DNA from: Bacillota bacterium
GTDB lineage: Bacteria > Bacillota > Clostridia > Christensenellales > SZUA-584
Length of the DNA: 11,957 nucleotides
Reading direction: 5' to 3'
Assembly (NCBI GenBank): GCA_023416745.1
Contig: JAEZHF010000040.1
Location: forward strand, 1 to 11,957
Position numbers and translations under genes: made by a program
Notes under the pieces: generated by a model
Database searches by the model: none
What the model was told of the DNA's origin: nothing
Seen by the model: the letters and a program-made list of their open reading frames with translations, nothing else
In this document: positions 1-6,384 of the stretch, piece by piece
Numbering within the stretch: position 1 is the first letter of the stretch
How the letters are laid out: every line of letters starts with the position of its first letter

Positions 1-433
1 GTGCTTGTCCGTCCAAGGTCTGGCTGTCAGTCTGCGTACTCAAGGATGCCAGCGCGGCAGCGGGCGGCACTGCGGCTTTTCCCGGAACAAACAGCACCAG
101 CAGCACCGCAACGATCACCATCATACCCGTGCCTGCGTAAACCAAAAGCCGGCGCTTGCTGATCCGCCGCTTTTTGATGGATTCTTTACTGTCCGCTTTG
201 CTGGTTATTTTTCTGGTTAGATAGATGGCGATGGCGCGCGTCAGCAGTATCGTCTTTTTAAACAGACGTCTTGCCTGCTTCATCACCCCGGCTGCGGCTG
301 CGTTTCTCTCCGGCAGCACAACAGAACCCGGCCTATTGGGTGTCGCCGAGTCTGCTCTTTTGTCACGCAGGCGTTTAATCACGCCGGATAACAGTGTCTT
401 CTTTTTTACAGGCTTCCCCAGCTTACTGGGCAT
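1..433 (-). CDS. Unrecognised single-span membrane protein, N-terminal part only
   Basis: The frame is open from an ATG at 433-431 to the left edge of the window, giving 144 codons without a stop, so the C-terminal part is missing. I do not recognise the family. Residues 1-95 are strongly basic (for example VKKKTLLSGVIKRLRDKR near the N-terminus and KKRRISKRR at about 87-95) and should be cytoplasmic. A hydrophobic segment at about 96-117 (LLVYAGTGMMVIVAVLLVLFV) is a clear membrane span, followed by an Ala/Pro/Thr/Ser-rich stretch that looks like an external linker. Positive charge before the span predicts an N-in, C-out protein. The start is supported by GGGAG at 441-445, 7 bases upstream, and by a near-consensus promoter. 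Such an architecture is common in envelope enzymes such as M23 peptidases or LysM proteins, but the domain that would decide lies outside the window. The antisense frames here have no ribosome site. Confidence 0.75.
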   Translation of the reverse strand, partial: MPSKLGKPVKKKTLLSGVIKRLRDKRADSATPNRPGSVVLPERNAAAAGVMKQARRLFKKTILLTRAIAIYLTRKITSKADSKESIKKRRISKRRLLVYAGTGMMVIVAVLLVLFVPGKAAVPPAAALASLSTQTDSQTLDGQA

Positions 434-461
434 ATAGACTCTCCCATATTATAATACTGGA

Positions 462-490
462 AGTATAATCTATTAATATCGTTTTGTCAA
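462..490 (-). promoter_or_regulatory. Sigma-A type promoter of the left-edge membrane protein gene
   Basis: On the minus strand TTGACA (485-490) is followed by exactly 17 bases and TATACT (462-467). This is a perfect -35 box and a 5/6 -10 box at ideal spacing. Transcription should start near 455, giving a leader of roughly 20-25 bases with the ribosome site GGGAG at 441-445. It implies constitutive, vegetative transcription independent of the alcohol dehydrogenase gene upstream, which has its own terminator. Confidence 0.8.
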
Positions 491-620
491 TGTTTCCGTA
501 ATACTTTCGTAATATCTCCGGCATTCACTTCTTTGAAACATATATCTTTATGAGTCTATTCGGGTGAACAAAAAATCGTCTATATACATAAAACATATCC
601 TGCACTGTGCAATGGATGGC

Positions 621-648
621 ATATAAAAGGGGCATTTTCATGCCCCTT
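621..648 (-). terminator. Rho-independent terminator of the alcohol dehydrogenase gene
   Basis: On the minus strand, just after the stop codon of the dehydrogenase gene, a 9-bp perfect stem (arms 640-648 and 627-635, AAGGGGCAT/ATGCCCCTT) closes on a GAAA loop, a GNRA tetraloop. It is followed by TTTATAT-type sequence. The U tract is short and broken, so termination may be incomplete, but the position 4 bases beyond the stop codon fits well. Confidence 0.75.
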
Positions 649-652
649 CATT

Positions 653-1822
653 TCACTGTGCGATTTTAAGTATCTCGATAATATCCTGGCTTTGCAGCGG
701 GACAAAGCTGCCCACTGCGTTGTTTCCGGTTCGCCTGCAATTGTCGGCGATATGCACGTAATGCTCCGGCTTGATGCCGATTTCGGACAACGACACCGGG
801 AGGCCGATGGAACAGAAGAACGCTTTTATCGCGTCGATTCCGGCCAGCGCCGTTTTCTCCGGGTCGGAATAATCCATTTCTTTGTTCCAGACCCTTGCGG
901 CAAACTGAGCAAAGCGGCTGATATCCTGTTTATATACATATCGCATCCACGCGGGGAATATAATTGCAAGCCCTGCGCCGTGCGCCACATCGTTGATGGC
1001 TGACAGCTCATGCTCGATCATGTGCGACGCCCAGTCGCTGATACGCCCGGTACCCAGCAGCTCGTTATGCGCGATGCTGCCGGCCCACATAATCTCAGCA
1101 CGCGCATCATAGTTTTCGGCGTCTGCCAATGCGGCGGGGACGTTGCCAATGATGGTTTTCAGCGTGGCCTCGCACAGTCTGTCGGTAAGTTCAACATTAG
1201 AAACGCGCGTAAAATAACGCTCCATGATATGCGCCATGATATCCGCCGCACCGCACGCCGTCTGATATGGCGGCAGCGTATACGTCAGCTCGGGGTTCAT
1301 CAGCGCGAATTTCGGGAGCAGAGCTGTACCGGCCATATGCCTTTTGTTTCCATTTTCCAGATCGCTCAGCACACTGCTGTCGCTGGACTCACTGCCGGCA
1401 GCAGGAATCGTTAACACCACACCAATGGGCAGCGCGTCCGCGGGCGATATGCCCTTGCTGTAAAAATCCCACACGTCGCCGTCATACATGACACCCGCCG
1501 CGATCGCCTTGGCCGAGTCGATCACACTGCCGCCGCCCACCGCCAGTATGAAATCAACATCGTTTTCACGGCAAAGCTTTATGCCTTCACGTGCCAGAGA
1601 CAACCGCGGGTTGGGCGCAACCCCGCCCAGCTCAACGAACCCCAGGCCCGCCTCAATCAGCGATGTTTTCACCTGATCGTATAGGCCCGACTTTTTGATG
1701 TGCCCACTTCCGTAATGAAGCAGCACCTTACTGCCATATTTTTTGGCTTCTTCTCCAGCCAAAGCTTGCACTTCTTTTCCGAATATCATTTCCGTCGGGC
1801 AAGAAAACCGAAAGTTAATCAT
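653..1822 (-). CDS. Iron-containing (group III) alcohol dehydrogenase, YqhD/BdhA-like
   Basis: A complete 389-residue cytoplasmic oxidoreductase of the Fe-ADH superfamily, the usual length. It is expected to reduce aldehydes to alcohols with NAD(P)H, for example butyraldehyde to butanol, or to detoxify reactive aldehydes as YqhD does. The N-terminal nucleotide-binding domain carries the family motif VGGGSVIDSAK at about 95-105. The C-terminal helical domain supplies the metal ligands: D194 and H198 (ADIMAHIM), H267 (SHMIEHE) and H281 (AHGAG), in the spacing seen in YqhD and butanol dehydrogenases. The ATG start has AAGGAG 7 bases upstream. The gene stands alone, with its own terminator at 621-648, and is divergent from the spore protein gene. 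Metal (Zn or Fe) and substrate cannot be told from sequence. A fermentative role in solvent or redox balance is an inference. Confidence 0.92.
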   Translation of the reverse strand: MINFRFSCPTEMIFGKEVQALAGEEAKKYGSKVLLHYGSGHIKKSGLYDQVKTSLIEAGLGFVELGGVAPNPRLSLAREGIKLCRENDVDFILAVGGGSVIDSAKAIAAGVMYDGDVWDFYSKGISPADALPIGVVLTIPAAGSESSDSSVLSDLENGNKRHMAGTALLPKFALMNPELTYTLPPYQTACGAADIMAHIMERYFTRVSNVELTDRLCEATLKTIIGNVPAALADAENYDARAEIMWAGSIAHNELLGTGRISDWASHMIEHELSAINDVAHGAGLAIIFPAWMRYVYKQDISRFAQFAARVWNKEMDYSDPEKTALAGIDAIKAFFCSIGLPVSLSEIGIKPEHYVHIADNCRRTGNNAVGSFVPLQSQDIIEILKIAQ

Positions 1823-1861
1823 TTTATATCTCCTTGTTGCTCAAGTTTAAAACCTTGTATC

Positions 1862-1867
1862 AGTATA
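1862..1867 (-). promoter_or_regulatory. Possible -10 box of the alcohol dehydrogenase promoter
   Basis: TATACT on the minus strand lies about 40 bases before the dehydrogenase start codon, a sensible distance. Seventeen bases further upstream there is only a T run (1885-1892 on the opposite strand reads A8), so the -35 match is poor. A good TTGACA at about 1949-1954 lies too far away for this -10 box. Its best partner at 18 bases, GACAAT, is weak. A short inverted repeat GATAT-N6-ATATC (about 1905-1920) lies upstream and could be an operator, but this is speculative. Confidence 0.3.
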
Positions 1868-2046
1868 ACATCGTCCAAATCCAAAAAAAAGCACCATTTG
1901 TTCAGATATCACCAAATATCGGTATTGTCTCAATATAGGTTAATGCCTGTCAATTGAACTGTTTTGAGTGATATTGTCAGTTTATTTTTAAACAACCTGC
2001 AGAAACTATCAATGACAAGGTTTAATGAATGTAAACCAGTCAAAAG

Positions 2047-2054
2047 AAAGGAGG
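2047..2054 (+). promoter_or_regulatory. Strong ribosome binding site of the SASP gene
   Basis: AAAGGAGG is nearly a full complement of the 16S rRNA end and lies 9 bases before ATG 2064. It decides this start over the in-frame ATG at 2025, as expected for a protein made in very large amounts in the forespore. Confidence 0.85.
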
Positions 2055-2063
2055 ATAATACAT

Positions 2064-2282
2064 ATGTCATCTCAGAACAGAAAATATGGTCCAGAACATC
2101 CGTGGACAAAGTTCAAGCTGGAATGTGCTTCCGAGGTTGGCCTCGTCCAGTTTTGCAAGGAAAACAATGATGAATATAAAGGCAATCTGCCCAGCCGTGT
2201 GAACGGACAGCAGGGCGGCCCGATAGGCGGTCAGATGGTTAAGAAAATGATTGAAATGGCAAAGCAGCAAAAAGGTATATAG
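2064..2282 (+). CDS. Small acid-soluble spore protein, alpha/beta type (divergent)
   Basis: A 72-residue protein of the alpha/beta SASP family. These bind and protect forespore DNA and are cut by the GPR protease at germination. Two family blocks are visible: KFKLECASEVGL (16-27), matching the first helix and the GPR site (usual K-x-E-I/F-A), and a C-terminal block with SRVNG (44-48) and IGGQMVKKMIEMA (54-66), matching the usual SR-x-NG-x-VGG-x-MVK-x-MIE helix. Oddities: cysteine at 21 right at the expected cleavage site, a second cysteine at 31, a tryptophan at 14, and about three or four extra residues (QQGGP) between the NG and the IGG. The start is fixed by AAAGGAGG at 2047-2054, 9 bases upstream. 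A longer frame beginning at 2025 lacks such a site. I found no convincing sigma-G or sigma-F promoter upstream. Confidence 0.88.
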   Translation: MSSQNRKYGPEHPWTKFKLECASEVGLVQFCKENNDEYKGNLPSRVNGQQGGPIGGQMVKKMIEMAKQQKGI

Positions 2283-2310
2283 CCAAGTTTATTTGATCTC
2301 TTTTGATATT

Positions 2311-2338
2311 CACCTCCTGCACGGCAGGAGGTGTTTTT
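2311..2338 (+). terminator. Strong rho-independent terminator of the SASP gene
   Basis: A perfect 10-bp GC-rich stem (CACCTCCTGC 2311-2320 with GCAGGAGGTG 2324-2333), a 3-base loop ACG, and five T residues at 2334-2338. It ends 3 bases before the stop codon of the convergent fliY. Read from the fliY side the hairpin is followed by AATATCAAAAG, not a U tract, so it should work well only in the plus direction. Confidence 0.92.
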
Positions 2339-2341
2339 GTA

Positions 2342-3376
2342 TCAGCTTTTTGTTTTTTCAGGCGTTGTCAGCTCGGTAATGCGCACACCGTAATTATCAT
2401 CAATCACAACCACTTCGCCGCGCGCGAAAAGCTTTCCGTTCACCAGTACATCCACCATTTCTCCGGCGAGCCTGTCCAGAACGATGACCGATCCTCTGCC
2501 CAGCTCCAGAATTTCCTTGATGCTTTTTTTACTTTTCCCCAGCAATACCGTCACCTGAAGCGGTACGTCGATAATCAGATCAATGTTGCTTTTATCAAGA
2601 TCCGTACGCAGCGTGGAAAAATCGGAGGAATCAGCTTCATTAAACGATTGATATTTCACCGCTTTCAGTTCTACTTTTTGTTTATCGTTTTTTTCCGGCA
2701 TCACGGACGGTGCCTCCATGGTATATTTTTCTTTTGGCTCGGGCACAGGCGCTTTTTTCTCTGGCTGCGCCGGTACCGAAGGTCCCGTCAGCGATTCCGC
2801 AAGCTTCTTACCGAAATCGAAAGGCAGCAGCTGCATGATGTTACTGGTCAGTAATTCGTCAATTTCCAGCCTGAAACTGATACGGATAAAAACATCCTGA
2901 CTGTGCCTTTGCTTCTCGGCCTCAGCATCTTCAGGGCTGATTTCCCGCGTGATCGGCGGTGAAATGTTCACATGGGTATGCAGTATATCCGCAAGCGCGG
3001 TGGAAGATGCGCCCACCATCTGGTTCATTACTTCGCTGATGGCGCTGAGATAAAGTTCCTCCGCCTGATCGTCGCTGCCTAGCAGCACCGTTGTGATCAT
3101 GAGCGCGTCGTCTTTTTTGAGCAGGAAGATCGTATCGCCATCCAGTCCTTGCGTATACGAAACCTCTGTGGCCACTACGGGACGCTCATATTCATCCAGG
3201 TATTCGTTACCTCTGATTACCGTAACCGTCGGCGTCGTAATGGTCACGCGCTTGTCCAGCAGCGTTGACAGCGTGGTAGCCGACGTCCCCATACAGATAT
3301 TTCCGATCTCACCCAACGCATCTTTCTCCGCCGTCGTCAGCCTCGTAATCTCATTATCGTTCATTGTCGACGTCAT
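2342..3376 (-). CDS. fliY: Flagellar switch protein and CheY-P phosphatase FliY
   Basis: A 344-residue FliY: an N-terminal CheC-like phosphatase half joined to a C-terminal FliN (SpoA) domain, as in Bacillus and clostridia. The phosphatase signature [D/S]xxxExxN-x22-P occurs twice with correct spacing: D19-E23-N26-P49 (DALGEIGN) and S111-E115-N118-P141 (SAISEVMN). Both sites therefore look active for dephosphorylating CheY-P. A FliM/FliY-like strand set follows to about 197, then a Pro/Lys/Glu-rich linker (199-235), then the SpoA domain at about 264-337 (IDVPLQVTVLLG, GSVIVLDRLAGEMVDVLVNG). It forms the C-ring with FliM and FliG. AAGGAGG inside the fliM end lies about 9 bases before ATG 3376, and the gene overlaps fliM by 23 bases. 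It is the last gene of the operon, and no cheY follows. Confidence 0.95.
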   Translation of the reverse strand: MTSTMNDNEITRLTTAEKDALGEIGNICMGTSATTLSTLLDKRVTITTPTVTVIRGNEYLDEYERPVVATEVSYTQGLDGDTIFLLKKDDALMITTVLLGSDDQAEELYLSAISEVMNQMVGASSTALADILHTHVNISPPITREISPEDAEAEKQRHSQDVFIRISFRLEIDELLTSNIMQLLPFDFGKKLAESLTGPSVPAQPEKKAPVPEPKEKYTMEAPSVMPEKNDKQKVELKAVKYQSFNEADSSDFSTLRTDLDKSNIDLIIDVPLQVTVLLGKSKKSIKEILELGRGSVIVLDRLAGEMVDVLVNGKLFARGEVVVIDDNYGVRITELTTPEKTKS

Positions 3377-4361
3377 CGCCTGTTTCCTCCTTGAGAATAT
3401 CGGTCACCTTTACCGCGTAATTTGAGCCGTTCATGCCCACAAAGCCTTTAAATTTGGGTATGTGCTCAATCTTAACTGTGACTGGCATATTTATATTGTG
3501 ATTCACCTGAATCACGTCGCCTACTTCCGTGTTAAGTACGTCCTTCACCGTTGCCTGCGTCTCGTTGAATACCACATTGAGTGTCAGGTTCACTGTGGAA
3601 AGCGCCTTATTAAGATCGTCACCTGCTGCTTTTACGCTGATGCCATTCTCGTTGTACCAGGAACGCATCACCAGCTTCTTCGCAATGGGCTGCAGCGCCA
3701 CATGAGGCAGGCAAATATTGATGATGTCAGTGGTGTCCCCAATGCTCACCTTCATCGTGATAATCGCAATGGGCTCGTTGGCGGATACGATCTGCACATA
3801 TTGCGAGCTGGTCTCAATCCGCTCCAAATGCGCGTTCACCTTGTTGATCTTCTCCCATGCTTCATTCATGTAGATCAGCATGCTTCTTGTTACCCGTTCC
3901 ATAATTGAAAGCTCAATTTCAGTGAACGGCTTGTCCAATGCCTGCTTTTCTCCCATGCCGCCCAGCAACCGACTGATGATCTCATAAGCCACCGCGGATG
4001 ATATCAAAAATAGTGAAGACCCCTGTAGCGGCGGCATGCTGATGATGGACGCCACCACCGGAGATGGCATCGAATTGCTCAGCTCCGAAAACGTCTGCTC
4101 TTCAATAGAGAGCACTTGTGCTTCGCAAAGCACCCGCAGCATCCCTGAAAGATATGTCGAAAGACGGCTTGCATAGTTATCGTATATAAAATGCAGCGTT
4201 CTGATCTGCTCTTTCGAGAACTTATTCGCGGTTCGAAAATCGTACAGGCGGACTTGTGCCGGCTCATTTTCGGGCTCGTTCGCGTCTACCGCCACATCCT
4301 TGCCCGATGTCAGTACGCTTAAGAGCTCATCTATTTCATTTTGCGACAGTATGTTGGCCAA
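3354..4361 (-). CDS. fliM: Flagellar motor switch protein FliM
   Basis: A 335-residue C-ring protein of normal length. The N-terminal peptide LSQNEIDELL (5-14) is the canonical CheY-P binding motif. It is followed by a linker and the middle CheC-like domain beginning at YDFR (40-43), with the FliG-contacting GGMG loop at about 134-137. The C-terminal SpoA domain at about 255-325 (EVGDVIQVNHNINMPVTVKI) pairs with FliN/FliY. The start is TTG at 4361-4359, with GAGGAG 6 bases upstream. No in-frame ATG competes, and starting there preserves the MANILSQ... N-terminus typical of FliM. The gene lies 27 bases after fliL and overlaps fliY. Confidence 0.95.
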   Translation of the reverse strand: MANILSQNEIDELLSVLTSGKDVAVDANEPENEPAQVRLYDFRTANKFSKEQIRTLHFIYDNYASRLSTYLSGMLRVLCEAQVLSIEEQTFSELSNSMPSPVVASIISMPPLQGSSLFLISSAVAYEIISRLLGGMGEKQALDKPFTEIELSIMERVTRSMLIYMNEAWEKINKVNAHLERIETSSQYVQIVSANEPIAIITMKVSIGDTTDIINICLPHVALQPIAKKLVMRSWYNENGISVKAAGDDLNKALSTVNLTLNVVFNETQATVKDVLNTEVGDVIQVNHNINMPVTVKIEHIPKFKGFVGMNGSNYAVKVTDILKEETGDDVDNER

Positions 4362-4367
4362 GGGTCT

Positions 4368-4373
4368 CTCCTC
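4368..4373 (-). promoter_or_regulatory. Ribosome site supporting the TTG start of fliM
   Basis: GAGGAG on the minus strand ends 6 bases before TTG 4361. The ATG overlapping this site is in another frame, so TTG is the only start that yields a standard FliM N-terminus. Confidence 0.75.
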
Positions 4374-4388
4374 ATTCGTCAGTATTAT

Positions 4389-4787
4389 CTACTGAATCAC
4401 AAAATCATTAAAATATACCTTCTGCAAATAATCAATCCCCATTTTTTCGGAGATGCTTTTCCTGATCTCTTCTCGCAACTTTTCTTCTATACCCATAGAA
4501 CGCAACTCAACTTCTGTTTTCTCTCGAAGGGAGACGATGATGATGTCTCGCAGCACATGGTTGTTTGCGGTCAGGTGTTCTGTCACTTCCTCTGTCTCGG
4601 TTGTAGATATTTCCAGCACCACCGACGTTTTTAGCAAACGCAGGCTGTCCTTAATATTTGTCACGAAATTCTCACCGGTGGAGTAAAAAGATACCTCCGG
4701 TTCAGGTGCTGGCTTCAGGAAAATAAAATATACCACACCCGCCACAACCACTAAAGCAGCGACAATTATTATGATGATCTTTTTCAT
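4389..4787 (-). CDS. fliL: Flagellar basal body-associated protein FliL
   Basis: A 132-residue FliL. It has a short cytoplasmic start (MKK), one membrane span at about 4-24 (IIIIIVAALVVVAGVVYFIFL), a proline-rich hinge (KPAPEPEV) and a periplasm-equivalent domain. Family features of that domain are visible: the FVTNIKD strand near the beginning, the RDIIIVSLREKT segment, and a C-terminal YFNDFVIQ, which corresponds to the conserved V-x-F-x-x-F-V/I-x-Q end. FliL proteins form stomatin-like rings around the stator and raise motor output under load. The ATG has GGAGG 8 bases upstream, lying inside the end of motB, and the gap to motB is 3 bases, so translation is probably coupled. Confidence 0.93.
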   Translation of the reverse strand: MKKIIIIIVAALVVVAGVVYFIFLKPAPEPEVSFYSTGENFVTNIKDSLRLLKTSVVLEISTTETEEVTEHLTANNHVLRDIIIVSLREKTEVELRSMGIEEKLREEIRKSISEKMGIDYLQKVYFNDFVIQ

Positions 4788-4790
4788 ATG

Positions 4791-5576
4791 TCATTCCTCC
4801 ACTTTTGCCTGTATAACAAAGTCTACCCGACGATTATTTGCTTTGCCCTGCTCCGTTTCATTGGTATCCACCGGGCGGTATTCTCCGTACCCCACAGGCA
4901 CCACTTTTGACGGATCAATTGTCATGATATTCAATATGAACCGCCTCACGTTCGTTGCCCTCATTGCCGATAGGTCGGTATTGTCTTTATACTTATCAGA
5001 GCTGATCGGTACGCTGTCGGTATGTCCTTCAATCCAAATCGTATCAATCAAATCGTTATATTCGTCTATAATCTTGCAGATTTCCTGAAGAATACTCTGG
5101 GCTTCTGGCCTGATATCAACCTTGGCCGAGTTAAACAGAGCAGAATCTGTCATGCGTATCAAAATTGAATCGTCATCTTCTTTCACCGCTTTCAATATGG
5201 ATTCAAGCTTGTTGACCTGAATATGGTCCTGTATTCTTTCATACAGCTGCACAAACCTCTTCCTGTTTCCGGCAAGCCCGTTATCCTCCTCCGCTCCACG
5301 CGTTGACGAAGGGGCTGGCGTAATTTCTGCTGTCGGATTCCACGTATCCCCGTCCAGCGCCTCCGCAATGACTTCGTCCGGATCCAAGGCCTGAACGGCG
5401 ATATAAGGCGCTCCTGACATCGAGTAAACGATTTCCTCCCATTTTTCCGCATTGATCGTAGAAAAGGAGAAAAGCAGAACAAAGAAAGTCAGCAGCAGCG
5501 TCACCATGTCTCCGTATGTATTCATCCAAGCCGGTGCGCCTTCCTCTTCAGGCGGATCGGGTTTTTTCCTAGCCAT
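4791..5576 (-). CDS. motB: Flagellar stator protein MotB (sodium-type features)
   Basis: A 261-residue stator subunit: a charged cytoplasmic N-terminus (1-16), one membrane span at about 20-42, a linker with a plug-like region, and an OmpA/MotB peptidoglycan-binding domain at about 145-257. The ion-carrying aspartate is D23 in WMNTYGDMVTLLL. The OmpA domain shows IEGHTDSVP (182-190), LSAMRATNV (202-210) and GYGEYRP...NNRRVDF (229-253). The span reads TFFVLLFSFS, closer to sodium-type PomB/MotS (FFVLLLSFS) than to proton-type MotB (typically IVLYASSS-like). The start ATG has AAGGAG 10 bases upstream and overlaps the motA stop by 8 bases, as usual for a co-translated stator pair. Confidence 0.95.
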   Translation of the reverse strand: MARKKPDPPEEEGAPAWMNTYGDMVTLLLTFFVLLFSFSTINAEKWEEIVYSMSGAPYIAVQALDPDEVIAEALDGDTWNPTAEITPAPSSTRGAEEDNGLAGNRKRFVQLYERIQDHIQVNKLESILKAVKEDDDSILIRMTDSALFNSAKVDIRPEAQSILQEICKIIDEYNDLIDTIWIEGHTDSVPISSDKYKDNTDLSAMRATNVRRFILNIMTIDPSKVVPVGYGEYRPVDTNETEQGKANNRRVDFVIQAKVEE

Positions 5577-6372
5577 TTGAGGATATCTCCTTCACTTCTG
5601 GGTTCGGTTGGGAATCCATTTTCTTAATATCGCGTCTCGATATAAAGGCCTGAAGCTTGTCCTTTATAATACGCGGGTTTTCGCCATCCTGAATCGAGAG
5701 CAGCCCTTCCATAAAGAGTTCTTTCTGCAGGGCTTCACTATCGCTCTGGACTTTCAGCTTCTTGGAAACCGGCGTAAAAACCAGGTTGGCCAGCACCACG
5801 CCATAAAATGTCGTGATCAGCGCAACAGCCATACTAGGGCCCAACGAAGCTGAATCGCTCAAATTTTTAAGCATCAGTATCAATCCTATCAGTGTCCCAA
5901 TCATACCATAAGCAGGAGCATAGGACGCCATGCTGTTGATAATATTCTGGCCTTGCGTATGGCGTTCCTGAATAAAAGATATCTCCGTCTCCAGTATGTT
6001 CTTGACAAGCTCCCCGTCAGCGCCGTCCACGATCAGCATGATGCCTTTTTGCAGGAAAGGATTATCCACTTCGCCCACCGCGTCTTCCAGTGCCAGCAGA
6101 CCTTCACGCCGCGCCACGTTGGCAACCTTGATGATCAGTTCGATGTCTTCGTTTAAATCAATATGTTTGGCTTTGAAGGCCATGGTATATATTGTCTTCA
6201 ATGATTTAAGCATTTTCCCCGGGTATGATACAATGGTCGATGCAATCGTACCACCCACGACAACAAAAATTGACGCAAGGTCAAAGAACGCGCCCAAGTC
6301 GCCGCTTAACAGTATCGATATAACGATGCATCCCACTCCGGCCCCTAAACCGATAACCGTTGTTTTATCCAC
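5569..6372 (-). CDS. motA: Flagellar stator protein MotA (PomA/MotP-like)
   Basis: A 267-residue, four-span stator subunit. Spans lie at about 4-22, 30-49, 146-168 and 180-200. The long cytoplasmic loop between spans 2 and 3 holds the FliG-contacting charges R88 and E96 (ARREGLLALED), at the positions known from PomA. Further family marks are QERHTQGQ (135-142), YAPAYGMIGTLIGLILMLKNL (151-171) with P153 and T160, and TTFYG (187-191). A threonine in GMIGT and in TTFYG is the pattern of sodium-driven stators, and overall the protein reads like PomA/MotP. The start is GTG 6372-6370, with AGGGG 9 bases upstream. The gene begins 12 bases after flbD and overlaps motB by 8 bases. Confidence 0.94.
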   Translation of the reverse strand: MDKTTVIGLGAGVGCIVISILLSGDLGAFFDLASIFVVVGGTIASTIVSYPGKMLKSLKTIYTMAFKAKHIDLNEDIELIIKVANVARREGLLALEDAVGEVDNPFLQKGIMLIVDGADGELVKNILETEISFIQERHTQGQNIINSMASYAPAYGMIGTLIGLILMLKNLSDSASLGPSMAVALITTFYGVVLANLVFTPVSKKLKVQSDSEALQKELFMEGLLSIQDGENPRIIKDKLQAFISRRDIKKMDSQPNPEVKEISSNG

Positions 6373-6384
6373 AGATACACACCC

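Noticed and set aside
5..437. Two plus-strand open frames of about 70 residues at the left edge
   Set aside because: The minus strand here has a promoter, a ribosome site and an unbroken frame with a clear membrane span. The plus frames have none of these.
601..611. Perfect palindrome TGCAC-T-GTGCA downstream of the dehydrogenase terminator
   Set aside because: It is short, isolated, about 110 bases from the next promoter, and not repeated nearby. It is consistent with chance.
1955..2046. Sporulation (sigma-G/F) promoter for the SASP gene
   Set aside because: I searched for a GNATR-like -35 with a CATNNTA-like -10 at 17-18 bases and found no acceptable pair. A weak TTGAGT-17-TTTAAA is not convincing.
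2025..2282. Longer SASP starting at the in-frame ATG 2025 (85 residues)
   Set aside because: The extra 13 residues would be encoded by the ribosome binding site region. AAAGGAGG is placed for ATG 2064.
2303..2854. 183-residue plus-strand open frame opposite fliY
   Set aside because: It begins within the SASP terminator region, has no ribosome site and a Phe/Arg/His-rich translation, and lies opposite the well-supported fliY C-terminal domain.
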